A DNA stretch of 64,000 bases, from contig NZ_CP036132.1 of assembly GCF_018742245.1 (NCBI RefSeq), forward strand, positions 4,955,001 to 5,019,000, in the 5' to 3' direction. Position numbers and translations under genes: made by a program. The notes beneath the pieces were generated by a model. That model was not told the origin of the DNA. It worked only from the letters and a program-made list of their open reading frames with translations, and did not search any database. This document shows, in pieces, positions 52,236 through 61,550 of the stretch. The DNA is from Bacillus mycoides (lineage in GTDB: Bacteria; Bacillota; Bacilli; Bacillales; Bacillaceae_G). Each line of letters opens with the position of its first letter. The first letter of the stretch is position 1.

Positions 52236-53228
52236 TCACCTCTTACTTTGTAGTTCTTTCTCAAATTGCCCCAGTTTCTCCACTGAACCAAATACTATTA
52301 TCATATCATGTTCTTGCAGTTTTTCCTGCCCCGTTGGATTATGGATAATATCCCCATCCCTTAAAATTGCTAAAATTGTTACATCAAATTGATTCCTCAC
52401 ATTACTCTCTAATAACGATTTACTAGCTAAGATAGAATCTTTACCAACTTGAATTTCTTCAATTACAAATGATTGTTCTATTCCATACAATACTGTATCA
52501 ATATAATGAACTGTTAACGGATTCGCAATACCTTTTGCGATATGAATACCTGCCATACTAGATGGATTAATAACCTTATTTGCACCAGCGCGCCGTAATT
52601 TCTCTTCTGTTTCTGGCTTTTCAGCTCTTGCTACAATTTTAATTGCACCATTAAGCCCTCTTGCCGTTAATGTAATAAATACATTTTCAGCATCGTTGGC
52701 TACGATAGCAACTAGGCCCGCTGCCTTCGAAATTCCGGCATTATGTAACACTTGATCTTCAGTTGCATCCCCATGGACATATAAAAGCTTTTCCTGTTCG
52801 AATATACTTTCATCTTTATCCACAACTACAAATGGGATTTTCTTTTCCTGTAATTCATGTACAACTTGAAGCCCTACTCTTCCACAACCACATACTATAA
52901 TATGCTTTTGTAACTGCGCTATTTGTTTATCCATCTTCTTCCTCCGCACTGCATGAAATAAGTTACCCTCAATGATCATAGCTGCTACTACCCCCATTGC
53001 ATACGTAACGATACCGACGCCGACAGGTATAATAAGGAGCGCAAAAAATTTCCCTGCCTGTGTTACGGGCACTACATCACCATATCCAACCGTTAATACA
53101 GTAATCATCGTCATCCAAAATGCTTGAAACAAACTAATTTCTTCAATTGTCATAAATCCTAGCGTCCCCAGAATTACAACAAAGGCCATACATATAACTG
53201 CTATCCATAATTGCTTACGTGCATTCAT
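52236..53228 (-). CDS. Two-helix potassium channel with RCK (TrkA-N/TrkA-C) domain
   Basis: A 330-residue ion channel subunit: two membrane helices flanking a pore loop with selectivity filter TVGYGD (about residue 54), then an RCK domain (about 105-330) with a Rossmann nucleotide-binding motif (HIIVCGCGRVGLQVVHEL) and a TrkA-C part near the end. The layout is that of MthK/B. subtilis YugO-type channels. It would mediate gated potassium flux. ATG 53228 is preferred over the TTG at 53240 because the purine-rich stretch lies upstream of both. It is an insertion relative to the B. subtilis ywd order. Confidence 0.9.
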   Translation of the reverse strand: MNARKQLWIAVICMAFVVILGTLGFMTIEEISLFQAFWMTMITVLTVGYGDVVPVTQAGKFFALLIIPVGVGIVTYAMGVVAAMIIEGNLFHAVRRKKMDKQIAQLQKHIIVCGCGRVGLQVVHELQEKKIPFVVVDKDESIFEQEKLLYVHGDATEDQVLHNAGISKAAGLVAIVANDAENVFITLTARGLNGAIKIVARAEKPETEEKLRRAGANKVINPSSMAGIHIAKGIANPLTVHYIDTVLYGIEQSFVIEEIQVGKDSILASKSLLESNVRNQFDVTILAILRDGDIIHNPTGQEKLQEHDMIIVFGSVEKLGQFEKELQSKR

Positions 53229-53323
53229 ATTATATTTCAACTCTTTTCTCTATCTACAATCTTTGCCAAAGGAAATGAAATACCTATATACTAGAAACGG
53301 AATCTATGAAAGAGGTTGATATA

Positions 53324-54607
53324 ATGAAGCTATTTCTTTCTGCCTTACAATGGGCACTATTTATTTTAGCTGGAAGTCTTATTGTACCAATTAGTGTCGC
53401 AACTAGTTACGGCCTTGATGGTACTGAAGCTATCGCGTTTGTACAAAGGACATTATTTGTTCTCGGTTTTGCCGGCCTACTGCAAGCTATATTCGGTCAC
53501 AAACTTCCTATTCAAGAAGGTCCCGCAGGCCTTTGGTGGGGAATTTTCTCCCTATATGCAAGTTTGGGCGTCGTATTATTTGGATCAAGCAATGAAACAC
53601 TTAAGGTCCTTCAGTACGCTTTCCTACTAAGCGGCATTATTTGTATTATTCTTAGTGTTTTTGGACTTATCGATAAACTAGTTCGCTACTTTACACCTAC
53701 AGTAATTGGAACGTATTTATTCCTTCTTGTCGCACAACTTAGTGGCTCCTTCTTAAAAGGCATGTTTGGCCTTGATGGACAACATACAGAAGTACAGCCA
53801 AAGGTATTTATTCTTTCACTCATTGTTATTTTACTATCTTTTTTCATTATGAAGCTACCTATTATTGGACAATATTCCGTTCTTTTCAGTATCGTCTGCG
53901 GCTGGATATTATTCGCGTGCTTCGGGTTATCTAATCCAGTAACACCTGTGACAGATATAATTCGTCTTCCATCTCTATTTGTTTTCGGAATGCCCCGCAT
54001 TGAATGGAACATGGCAATTACGGTAGTTTTCGTCACACTATTACTTCTAACAAATATGTTAGCAAGTATTCGCGTTGTACAAAAGGTTGTTTCTAAGTAT
54101 GAAGAAGATGCTGCGGAGAATCGCTTCAAACAAGCTGGCATTATAACAGGAATAAATCAATTGCTAGGCGGTCTATTTTCAGCCATTGGTCCTGTTGCCA
54201 TTTCTGGATCCGCAGGATTTATTGCAACGACAAATATTTATAAGCGCCTTCCATTTATGTTAGGGTCAAGCTTTATCATTCTTGTTAGTATATTCCCAAA
54301 GATTACTTCATTCTTTGCAGCAATCCCCGTTGCAGTTGGGTATGCCGCAATTTATCCTGTATTTGCAAGCATGATTGGTCTCGCTTTCCGCGAATATGAC
54401 ACTGTACAAAATAAAGAACAATTATTTAAAGTAGCAGGTCTTTCAATCTTTACGGGAATCGGAGTTATGTTCGTTCCAGCTGGAGCATTTTCTACGCTGC
54501 CGCCATTTTTAGCATCATTTTTAAGTAACGGTCTCATTCTTGGATCTGTAATGGCTATTTTGCTCGAAATACTATTTTCTCGTTCGCACGAAAAACAACT
54601 ATCGTAA
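53324..54607 (+). CDS. ywdJ: Nucleobase:cation symporter-2 type permease YwdJ
   Basis: A 427-residue membrane protein with about 12-14 helices of the uracil/xanthine permease (NCS2) family. Typical family segments are GLLQAIFGHKLPIQEGPAGLW (split: GLLQAIFGHKLPIQEG), PTVIGTYLFLLV and GLFSAIGPVAISGSAGF. B. subtilis YwdJ in the same region is a putative purine/pyrimidine permease. AAAGAGG precedes ATG 53324. The substrate is not proven. Confidence 0.85.
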   Translation: MKLFLSALQWALFILAGSLIVPISVATSYGLDGTEAIAFVQRTLFVLGFAGLLQAIFGHKLPIQEGPAGLWWGIFSLYASLGVVLFGSSNETLKVLQYAFLLSGIICIILSVFGLIDKLVRYFTPTVIGTYLFLLVAQLSGSFLKGMFGLDGQHTEVQPKVFILSLIVILLSFFIMKLPIIGQYSVLFSIVCGWILFACFGLSNPVTPVTDIIRLPSLFVFGMPRIEWNMAITVVFVTLLLLTNMLASIRVVQKVVSKYEEDAAENRFKQAGIITGINQLLGGLFSAIGPVAISGSAGFIATTNIYKRLPFMLGSSFIILVSIFPKITSFFAAIPVAVGYAAIYPVFASMIGLAFREYDTVQNKEQLFKVAGLSIFTGIGVMFVPAGAFSTLPPFLASFLSNGLILGSVMAILLEILFSRSHEKQLS

Positions 54608-54658
54608 ATTGGAAAACTTCCATTATTGCACTCTACCTTTAGAGTTGTTACGATAATG

Positions 54659-54820
54659 ATAAAGTGAAACTTTAATCAGTGGGGGTTTTGTTCACCCCCC
54701 ACTGATTATTAGCCCACACCAATCGGGCATTTACGGGCAGCCCGACTCCCACCTAACTTCTTTACTTCAGCTGAATTTTGAGGTGGGAGTCTTACTGCCC
54801 GCAAATAGCGGGATAGATTG
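54659..54820 (+). repeat. Dispersed structured intergenic repeat, copy B (bcr-like)
   Basis: It begins ATAAAGTGAAACTTTAATC as at 983, followed by the hairpin AGTGGGGG/CCCCCCACT, then ATTAGCCCACACCAATCGGG, TTTACGGGCAG and finally CTGCCCGCAAATAGCGGG. Between the two GGGCAG/CTGCCC arms lies an extra hairpin GACTCCCACCT...AGGTGGGAGTC that copy A lacks. This is the fuller version of the element. Confidence 0.8.
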
Positions 54821-54966
54821 TCATGGGCAACACGCTCATGATAATTTATACTAACAATGCAGAACTTCTCCTAATTTCATGTAAAGAGGTTCGATGTCTT
54901 ACTATATATTCCCCAATATTTTCATAAAAATTTATTTCTATTCCAACAAAGAAAGGAATTTTCTAT

Positions 54967-55788
54967 ATGACTTATAAAATGATTGTTTTAGATTTAGATG
55001 ATACTTTATTACGCGATGACCATACCATTTCACCTCGTACGAAAGAGGCTTTAATGACAGCACAAGAGCAAGGAGTTAAAGTTGTACTTGCTTCTGGGCG
55101 CCCAACATTCGCAATGCGTGCGATTGCAAAGGAATTACATTTAGCGGAATATGGAAGCTTTATTCTTTCATTTAACGGTGCAAAAATCATTAACTGCACA
55201 ACGGATGAAGAATTATTCAGCAGTACATTATCTCCTGAAATCGTTCACAGTTTATATGATATTAGTAAAGAAGAAAATGTATGGATTCATACATACATTG
55301 GTGACGATATTATAACTGAAGAAAATAACTCTTATACCGAAATTGAAGGTCAAATTACTGGTATGCCAATCGTAGAGGTAAATAACCTTAAAGATGCTGT
55401 ACAACAACCAGTTGTAAAAGTTCTAATGGTAGAAAAGCCAGAACACTTACAAGTGGTAGAAACAAAACTACAAAAACAACTAGAAGGCCAATTAAGCGTT
55501 ATGCGCTCTAAACCATTCTTCTTAGAATTTACTGAATATGGTGTTACAAAAGGAACGAGCTTAAACCAATTAATCCAAAAACTTGGTATTAAACGCGAAG
55601 AAGTTATCGCAATGGGCGATAGCTATAACGATCAAGCGATGATTGAATTTGCCGGTCTTGGCGTTGCGATGGGCAATGCACCAGATGATATTAAAGAAAT
55701 CGCAAACTATGTGACAGATACAAATATGAACGATGGTGTTGCTAAAGTTGTAGAGAAATTTGTACTAAAAAGCGAAGCGCTTGTTTAA
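54967..55788 (+). CDS. HAD family Cof-type sugar-phosphate phosphatase
   Basis: A 273-residue haloacid dehalogenase-type phosphatase of the Cof/YwpJ group (IIB cap). Motif I DLDDTLL (Asp8 and Asp10 region), motif II LASGRPT, motif III Lys near 197-213 (TKGTSLNQL), and motif IV MGDSYNDQAMIEFAG. Such enzymes dephosphorylate sugar phosphates, FMN or related metabolites. AAGAAAGGA precedes the ATG. It is monocistronic. The substrate is unknown. Confidence 0.9.
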   Translation: MTYKMIVLDLDDTLLRDDHTISPRTKEALMTAQEQGVKVVLASGRPTFAMRAIAKELHLAEYGSFILSFNGAKIINCTTDEELFSSTLSPEIVHSLYDISKEENVWIHTYIGDDIITEENNSYTEIEGQITGMPIVEVNNLKDAVQQPVVKVLMVEKPEHLQVVETKLQKQLEGQLSVMRSKPFFLEFTEYGVTKGTSLNQLIQKLGIKREEVIAMGDSYNDQAMIEFAGLGVAMGNAPDDIKEIANYVTDTNMNDGVAKVVEKFVLKSEALV

Positions 55789-55801
55789 TATTTTCATTCA
55801 T

Positions 55802-55842
55802 AAAACCTATTTGAAGTCAAATACTTCAAATAGGTTTTTATT
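55802..55842 (+). terminator. Terminator after the HAD phosphatase gene
   Basis: AAAACCTATTTGAAGT-caaat-ACTTCAAATAGGTTTTT. Confidence 0.9.
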
Positions 55843-55997
55843 TAAATTACATTGCTTTTGTGACTATATTTTGAACTTTGCACTATTCTCGTAGTGTAAA
55901 GTTTCTTTTTGTATATAATGAAACAAAATAGACTATTTTATTTTGAAAAAGAATACAAATTTACTATATACAAGCATACGTTAAAGGAGGCTATTTC

Positions 55998-56288
55998 ATG
56001 TTATCTACACCGATCGGACGATTAAGAGCAATCGGCTTAGTTGAGGGTATTTCTTTCCTATTACTATTATTTGTAGCAATGCCGTTAAAATATTTTGCAG
56101 GGTTTGCAACAGCTGTTAAAATTACAGGTATGGCTCATGGCGTTTTATTCGTACTATTCATCTTTGCGGTAATTCAAGTAACAATCGTACACCGTAAAAC
56201 AATTTTATGGGCACTTGGTGCACTTGTTGCATCAGTTATCCCATTTGGTACGTTTGTACTAGATGCAAAACTAAAAAATGAACAGTAA
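55998..56288 (+). CDS. DUF3817 small membrane protein
   Basis: A 96-residue protein with three membrane helices and the DUF3817 pattern (GRLRAIGLVEGISFLLLLFV, with MPLKYFAG and an internal HGVLFVLF). B. subtilis YdzA is of this type. Function is unknown. AAAGGAGG is well placed before ATG 55998. A terminator shared with ung follows. Confidence 0.87.
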   Translation: MLSTPIGRLRAIGLVEGISFLLLLFVAMPLKYFAGFATAVKITGMAHGVLFVLFIFAVIQVTIVHRKTILWALGALVASVIPFGTFVLDAKLKNEQ

Positions 56289-56292
56289 TAGT

Positions 56293-56330
56293 AAAAAGGT
56301 AGTTAACAATTGTTAGCTACCTTTTTTGCG
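56293..56330. terminator. Bidirectional terminator, DUF3817 gene / ung
   Basis: AAAAAGGTAGTTAACAA and TTGTTAGCTACCTTTTTT form the stem between convergent genes. Confidence 0.87.
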
Positions 56331-56331
56331 T

Positions 56332-57009
56332 TTATATATTCGGAATTTGCCAATCGATTTCTTTTTCATCCATGTTAGATAAAATCTCATTTACTTTAGA
56401 GTACGGCTTACTTCCAAAGAAGCCACGTCTTGCTGATAATGGACTTGGATGTACGGACTCGATAATATAGTGATGTGTATTCGTAATTAACTTCTTCTTC
56501 GCCTGTGCATGACGTCCCCACAATATGAAAATAACTGGTTTTTCACGTTTATTTAATAACTCGATTACGCGATCTGTGAAATGCTCCCATCCTTTTCCTT
56601 TATGAGAATTTGCTTCAGCTTGACGAACCGTCAATACCGCGTTTAATAATAAAACTCCTTGCTCCGCCCATTTTACTAAATAACCGTTATTCGGAATTTC
56701 ATAACCATATTCATCTCGAAGTTCTTTATACATATTTAACAATGACGGCGGCGTTTTAATGCCAGGTTGTACAGAAAAGCTTAGGCCATGCGCTTGATTC
56801 GGTCCATGATATGGGTCTTGTCCTAAAATAACGACCTTTGTATTTTCATAACTTGTATACTGAAGAGCGTTAAAAATATCTTCTTTCTTTGGATAAATCA
56901 CATGCTCCTCATACTCTTCTTTTAAAAAGTTAGCTAAAGCTTGATAGTATTCTTTCTCAAATTCCGGCCCCAGTAATGGTCCCCAATCATTCTGCAAAAT
57001 GTTTTCCAT
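56332..57009 (-). CDS. ung: Uracil-DNA glycosylase
   Basis: A 225-residue family 1 uracil-DNA glycosylase that removes uracil from DNA. The water-activating motif [18 protein letters not shown] and the DNA-intercalation motif [13 protein letters not shown] are intact. In B. subtilis it is ywdG, in the same region. It follows the ABC permease gene by 19 bp and may be transcribed with that operon. Confidence 0.97.
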   Translation of the reverse strand: MENILQNDWGPLLGPEFEKEYYQALANFLKEEYEEHVIYPKKEDIFNALQYTSYENTKVVILGQDPYHGPNQAHGLSFSVQPGIKTPPSLLNMYKELRDEYGYEIPNNGYLVKWAEQGVLLLNAVLTVRQAEANSHKGKGWEHFTDRVIELLNKREKPVIFILWGRHAQAKKKLITNTHHYIIESVHPSPLSARRGFFGSKPYSKVNEILSNMDEKEIDWQIPNI

Positions 57010-57028
57010 TCCTTCACTTCCTATCCAA

Positions 57029-58021
57029 TTAATTCACCATATCCTGCCTTGTAAATACTACAAATGAAATGATAAGAGATACTACTGCCCAAACCGTTAA
57101 ATTCATTAAAGAAAATCCCATTGATAATCCTTGCAATGCAGGCAGTTTTCCTGATAAATAATCCGTTAACGATAAGTTGACACTAAAAATGTATTTCGCA
57201 CCTTCCCAAGACGTTGCGAACGAACTTAAAATGCCCCCTGCGATTAACGCAGCTAACATAACGCCCATTCCAGCTGGTGTATTTCGAATTAAAACAGAAA
57301 CCATAAATGATATAGTTCCAACCACAATGGCAACAAACCAAGCTAATCCGTACGCCATTAAAATGTATTGCCACTGCGGAATAAGATGGACAAAGTTCGT
57401 ATTCAATGTCTCCTTATCAATGACGAATCCTGTTAAAACAGGTAAGTTCCATCCAGAGTATCCAAATACAATCCCTGATAATGCGTAAGCAAACACACCG
57501 ACAAGAAGCAATATCAGCGAAATGAAAAATAACATCGTCACATATTTACTAAGGAGTATTTTCCAGCGCCGAATTGGCCTCGTCAGAAGCATTTTCATCG
57601 TACCATCGCTTCGTTCTCCTGAAACAATATCAATGGCAACAATCATAACGAGCAATGGAATAAATAACGTTATTCCTTGTTCAATAAACGCCCTCACAAA
57701 TGTTGGTGCCCCTGGCGCAGTCGGATTAATATCATGATCTAAATAATATTGTTGCTGTTCCACTCTTACTTTTAGCCAATCACGCCATTCTTCTGGCAAT
57801 CTAGAATTGTTCAAGCGGTTTTGGGAATCAACAATTTGTTGCTGTAATGATACTTTCCAATCGGTCGTACCAAGCCTTTTTTGCGTTGTTTCTATTTCAC
57901 GATACTGAGCATACACAAAAAGCGGAATCAAGATTGCTAAAATAAGCATGACAACAACAATCCGTTTCTTACGATAAATCTTTTCTGATTCATTTAAAAC
58001 TAGATTCGCAAATTCACGCAT
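57029..58021 (-). CDS. ABC-2 family transporter permease
   Basis: A 330-residue ABC-2 permease: N-terminal helix ([20 protein letters not shown]), a soluble extracytoplasmic loop of about 75 residues (rich in Gln/Arg, [11 protein letters not shown] onward), then five or six helices. Its ATG overlaps the ATPase stop by 8 bp, so the two are co-translated and should form one transporter. I chose ATG 58021 rather than 58045 because the shorter form begins with the family's [11 protein letters not shown]. The substrate is unknown. Confidence 0.88.
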   Translation of the reverse strand: MREFANLVLNESEKIYRKKRIVVVMLILAILIPLFVYAQYREIETTQKRLGTTDWKVSLQQQIVDSQNRLNNSRLPEEWRDWLKVRVEQQQYYLDHDINPTAPGAPTFVRAFIEQGITLFIPLLVMIVAIDIVSGERSDGTMKMLLTRPIRRWKILLSKYVTMLFFISLILLLVGVFAYALSGIVFGYSGWNLPVLTGFVIDKETLNTNFVHLIPQWQYILMAYGLAWFVAIVVGTISFMVSVLIRNTPAGMGVMLAALIAGGILSSFATSWEGAKYIFSVNLSLTDYLSGKLPALQGLSMGFSLMNLTVWAVVSLIISFVVFTRQDMVN

Positions 58022-58931
58022 GTTGCTCACCCCTTGTGAGTTCAATAAATAAATCTTCTAGCGTAAATACAAGCTCTTTGACGCTATGTACATCTATCTC
58101 GTTTTCTACAAAGTGCTTATTCCAAACACTAATAGACGCAACATCCATACGACATAGTAAACGCTCATCTTCTATACTAACTTCCTCTACCTCTTCAGCA
58201 GCGTCTAACATGTCTTTCGCTTTGGAAACCGGTGTAACGACCCATTCCACACGATCACTCGCTGTTTTGATCAACTCTTCAATAGGTGCAACTGTTATCA
58301 TTTTTCCTTTATGAATAATAGCCACACGGTCACATATCATTTGCACTTCACTTAACAAGTGACTCGAAATAAATACACTCATATTTTCTTCTTTTACAAG
58401 CTTATGTATAAATTCCCTAAGTTCTCTAATCCCAGCTGGATCTAAACCATTCGTCGGTTCATCTAATATGAGCAATTTCGGATTTCCAAGTAGCGCCTGT
58501 GCAATTCCAAGGCGCTGCTTCATACCAAGGGAATATGTTTTTACCTTATCGTGAATACGCTCATCTAAATGAACCATTTTTGCAATTTCAATAATACGTT
58601 CATCTGATATATCACCAAGCATGCGCGCAAATTGCTTTAAGTTTTCCCATCCTGTTAAATATGTATAAAGCTCTGGGTTTTCAACGATACTTCCAATTTG
58701 ACGCATCGCTTCTCTGAAATTTTCCTTAATAGAATAACCACCAATCGAAATAGTGCCTTCTGTCGCTTTAATCAGTCCGACTAACATTCGAATTGTTGTC
58801 GTTTTCCCGGCTCCGTTCGGTCCTAAAAAGCCAAACACTTCTCCTTGTTTTACATCAAATGAAATGTCTTCTACAAGTGTCTTCTTTCCAATTACCTTCT
58901 TCACGTCTCGTACGGAAAGTATCATCGTCAT
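58014..58931 (-). CDS. ABC transporter ATP-binding protein
   Basis: A 305-residue ABC ATPase with Walker A (GPNGAGKTTT), signature SLGMKQRLGIAQALLG (in the SLGMKQR form usual for bacitracin/lantibiotic-export-type ATPases), Walker B LLILDEPTNGLD and switch SSHLLSE. It lies between the SGNH hydrolase gene (ATGA 4-bp overlap at its start) and the permease gene. No two-component genes are adjacent. The substrate is unknown; BcrA-like detoxification is a possibility. Confidence 0.9.
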   Translation of the reverse strand: MTMILSVRDVKKVIGKKTLVEDISFDVKQGEVFGFLGPNGAGKTTTIRMLVGLIKATEGTISIGGYSIKENFREAMRQIGSIVENPELYTYLTGWENLKQFARMLGDISDERIIEIAKMVHLDERIHDKVKTYSLGMKQRLGIAQALLGNPKLLILDEPTNGLDPAGIRELREFIHKLVKEENMSVFISSHLLSEVQMICDRVAIIHKGKMITVAPIEELIKTASDRVEWVVTPVSKAKDMLDAAEEVEEVSIEDERLLCRMDVASISVWNKHFVENEIDVHSVKELVFTLEDLFIELTRGEQHA

Positions 58932-59737
58932 TTTATCCCTCCTTGTTCTAGTTTTAATTTACTTACGACGTTTTGGACTAATCGCTCTGCCATATATGTG
59001 TAGCCGACTTCATTCGGATGAAAATGATCGGAGTATAGTAAATCTTTTCCGCGATTTTGGAATAAATCAAATGTCGGTGTAATATATACATTTTTATCAT
59101 TTAATGCTAACTTCTCTAAAGAGGCATTCCAATCAACAACAATATTTGATGAACCTCTTAAATCTTCTACATCCTCAAAAGGATTGTATAAACCTAGCCA
59201 AAAAATAGGGCTATCTGTATTTAATTTACGAATTTCTTCTATAATTTTCTTTGCCTCATTTTGAAATGTTTCCGTATCAGGACGATACGTCTCTAAATCT
59301 ATTTTCCCGAGCGATTCCCATCCTGGGAACAAATCATTTCCTCCAATTGTTAAAACAATTACATCTGCTTGCTTAATTGAATATTGAGCTCCGCTGCTTT
59401 CAATTTGTTTTAATAAATCGGGCATTTTCGCACCACTAACTGCCAAATTGGTTAGTGCAACTTTTTGTTTATAATCTTTTTGTAAATCTTCTTTCATTCG
59501 TCCAATATAGCCAATTCCTTCTTTATCACCAACGCCGCGCGTTAATGAATCACCTAAACTAACTATTTGTAACGTTCCCTTTTTCTTTTTCCCTTTTTCC
59601 ACTACGCCAGTCTTCGTAATTAATTTTGAAGCTTTCGGATTTAATACATCATTCACACCCGAAACAAAACCGTATGCAAATAAACAGAAAGATGCAATTG
59701 TAATGAGTAGAATTACTTTTACTAATTTTGATCTCAT
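58928..59737 (-). CDS. SGNH/GDSL hydrolase, membrane-anchored
   Basis: A 269-residue GDSL-like esterase with one N-terminal membrane segment (VKVILLITIASFCLFAYGF), so the catalytic domain lies outside the membrane. The four SGNH blocks are visible: SLGDSLTRGVGD (Ser), a glycine in LAVSGAKMPD, GGNDLFPG (Asn), and SDHFHPNEVGY (Asp/His). It probably deacylates a lipid or polysaccharide substrate. It heads an operon with an ABC transporter, overlapping the ATPase start in ATGA. ATG 59737 has AAAAGGGG upstream; a longer frame has no ribosome site. Confidence 0.88.
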   Translation of the reverse strand: MRSKLVKVILLITIASFCLFAYGFVSGVNDVLNPKASKLITKTGVVEKGKKKKGTLQIVSLGDSLTRGVGDKEGIGYIGRMKEDLQKDYKQKVALTNLAVSGAKMPDLLKQIESSGAQYSIKQADVIVLTIGGNDLFPGWESLGKIDLETYRPDTETFQNEAKKIIEEIRKLNTDSPIFWLGLYNPFEDVEDLRGSSNIVVDWNASLEKLALNDKNVYITPTFDLFQNRGKDLLYSDHFHPNEVGYTYMAERLVQNVVSKLKLEQGGIK

Positions 59738-59819
59738 ATCAAAACCCCTTTTAGCCCCTATAGATTGTCCATAATTATACCAAACGAATTTTCGAAAAGC
59801 GATTTTCACACCTTCTCTA

Positions 59820-60797
59820 TTATGTCGTTTCCCTATCTACCAAATTTGGTAATAACTCTACATGTTTCACATCTATTTCCTCATCATTAATCTTTTCATA
59901 TAATAATTCAAATGCCTTTACACCAACATTTTTACTAGAATGAGAAATCGTCGTAATACCTAATATATCTGCTACCTCTTGATCATCACATCCGATAATC
60001 GTAATATCCTCTGGGATACGAATTCCTTGTTTTTTCGCCTCCGTTACCATTCCTGCAGCAATATGATTGCAAGATACAAGAAACGCCGTCGGTTTTACAG
60101 ACATACTAGCCCATTCCCTGACTACATTGCGCCCATCTTCCACCGTAAAACAGCCTTTAAACTTCCAGGCATCTAACGGTGTTACAACAATCTGTTGAAG
60201 TGAATCCTCATACGCCTTTTTTCGCCTCTGGCTATTAATACTATTACTTCTTCCAATGCAATATCCGATACGTGTATGACCAGCATCTATTAAGCTTTTC
60301 ATCCCGCGCAAAAATACTTTGTAGTAATCAATATGTACACTCGAAATGAAATTCGAATCTATTTCTTCACACATCACAATTGGACCAAACTTCGTATACT
60401 CTTCAAGTTTTTCCTTACTATTTGTCCGTGAACATATAATTACTCCATCAAGCTTTTTCATTTTTAACATATGTAAAATTTCAAGCTCTTTTTCTTCGCT
60501 ATAATTTGTCTGGCAAAGCATCATATTATAATTGTTCTTTGCGGTTTCCTTTGATATCCCCCCAATAATGGCACTGTAATATTGATCATTTACGTGCGGC
60601 AATAAAACGCCAATTACATTCGTTTTTCCTTTCACTAAATGAATAGCATTCACATTTTGCGTATAATTTAATTCTTCAATAATCGCTAAAATCTCTTTTC
60701 GTTTCTGTTCATTCACATACGGATGATTATTGAGTACACGTGAAACAGTTGAAACAGATACCCCAGCAAGTTCAGCAATCTTTCTTATGTTAGTCAT
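59820..60797 (-). CDS. LacI family transcriptional regulator
   Basis: A 325-residue LacI/GalR family repressor: N-terminal helix-turn-helix (NIRKIAELAGVSVSTVSRVL), hinge helix, and a periplasmic-binding-like effector domain (about 60-325; IGVLLPHVNDQYYSAIIGGI, GVIICSR, IGYCIGRS, CDDQEVAD). It is divergent from the YczE-like membrane protein gene, with about 97 bp between them, and may regulate it. No sugar-use genes are adjacent. The effector is unknown. Confidence 0.92.
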   Translation of the reverse strand: MTNIRKIAELAGVSVSTVSRVLNNHPYVNEQKRKEILAIIEELNYTQNVNAIHLVKGKTNVIGVLLPHVNDQYYSAIIGGISKETAKNNYNMMLCQTNYSEEKELEILHMLKMKKLDGVIICSRTNSKEKLEEYTKFGPIVMCEEIDSNFISSVHIDYYKVFLRGMKSLIDAGHTRIGYCIGRSNSINSQRRKKAYEDSLQQIVVTPLDAWKFKGCFTVEDGRNVVREWASMSVKPTAFLVSCNHIAAGMVTEAKKQGIRIPEDITIIGCDDQEVADILGITTISHSSKNVGVKAFELLYEKINDEEIDVKHVELLPNLVDRETT

Positions 60798-60894
60798 CTC
60801 ATTTTCCCCTTCTCACAAAAATTCTCCCTTGACCTGGTAAGCTTTCCACAGTATATCCTTTCCTAGCAAATACATTTTGAAAGGATATACAACT

Positions 60895-61521
60895 ATGCTT
60901 CGATTCAAACTAGAATATATATTTTTCATTGGCGGTTTACTCATTCTCGCCATCGGTATTAATATGATGACGACAATTACTTCCTTTGGACTTAGCCCTT
61001 ATGATTCCTTCTTTATTGCACTATATCAAAATTTTGGGATAAGTATTGGTTTTTGGATTTTCATGATTAACTTTGTTTTTACCCTGATCGTACTCTTTTG
61101 GGACAAAAAACAAATTACAATCGGCACAATTGTAACGATGATTCTTATTTCCCTTTTTGTTGATTGGGTTGGTTCTATCACGACTATTATGGACGCTATC
61201 CGCTCTCTTCCAAAATATATAACACTTATTTGCGGAAATCTATTCGTCGGAGCCGGAATTGGTCTTTACGTCTCTACAAACCTTTGCGCAGCACCTCAAG
61301 AGGCTTTTGTTTTAACTGTTGCCGAGAAAAAGAAATGGACATTTAGAAGAACAGAAATTTCATTAGCTTTTTTATTTTTAACATTAAGCTTCTTATTAGA
61401 TGGGCCAATCTATTTTGGAACAATTATCTTATCCTTTACAACAGGTTGGATTATTCAAGCTTTTATTCAAGTTGGTACGCAGATTTTAAATAGAAAAAAC
61501 CCTATTAAGCAAGCCGCTTAA
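60895..61521 (+). CDS. YczE/YitT-like integral membrane protein
   Basis: A 208-residue protein with five or six membrane helices resembling the YczE/YyaS/YitT-related family: GINMMTTITSFGLSPYDSFF near the N-terminus, GTIVTMILISLFVDW and GNLFVGAGIGLYVSTNLCAA. B. subtilis YczE lies in the surfactin region, but the function of such proteins is unclear. ATG 60895 has GAAAGGA upstream; the TTG six codons earlier is part of that site. The divergent LacI-type gene may control it. Confidence 0.82.
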   Translation: MLRFKLEYIFFIGGLLILAIGINMMTTITSFGLSPYDSFFIALYQNFGISIGFWIFMINFVFTLIVLFWDKKQITIGTIVTMILISLFVDWVGSITTIMDAIRSLPKYITLICGNLFVGAGIGLYVSTNLCAAPQEAFVLTVAEKKKWTFRRTEISLAFLFLTLSFLLDGPIYFGTIILSFTTGWIIQAFIQVGTQILNRKNPIKQAA

Positions 61522-61536
61522 TAGGGTTTTTCGTTT
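61499..61536. terminator. Terminator overlapping the YczE-like stop, shared with hom
   Basis: AACCCTATTAAG-caagccg-CTTAATAGGGTTTTTCGTTTT; the stop codon TAA is in the 3' arm. Confidence 0.87.
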
Positions 61537-61550
61537 TATTAGAAGAGATA

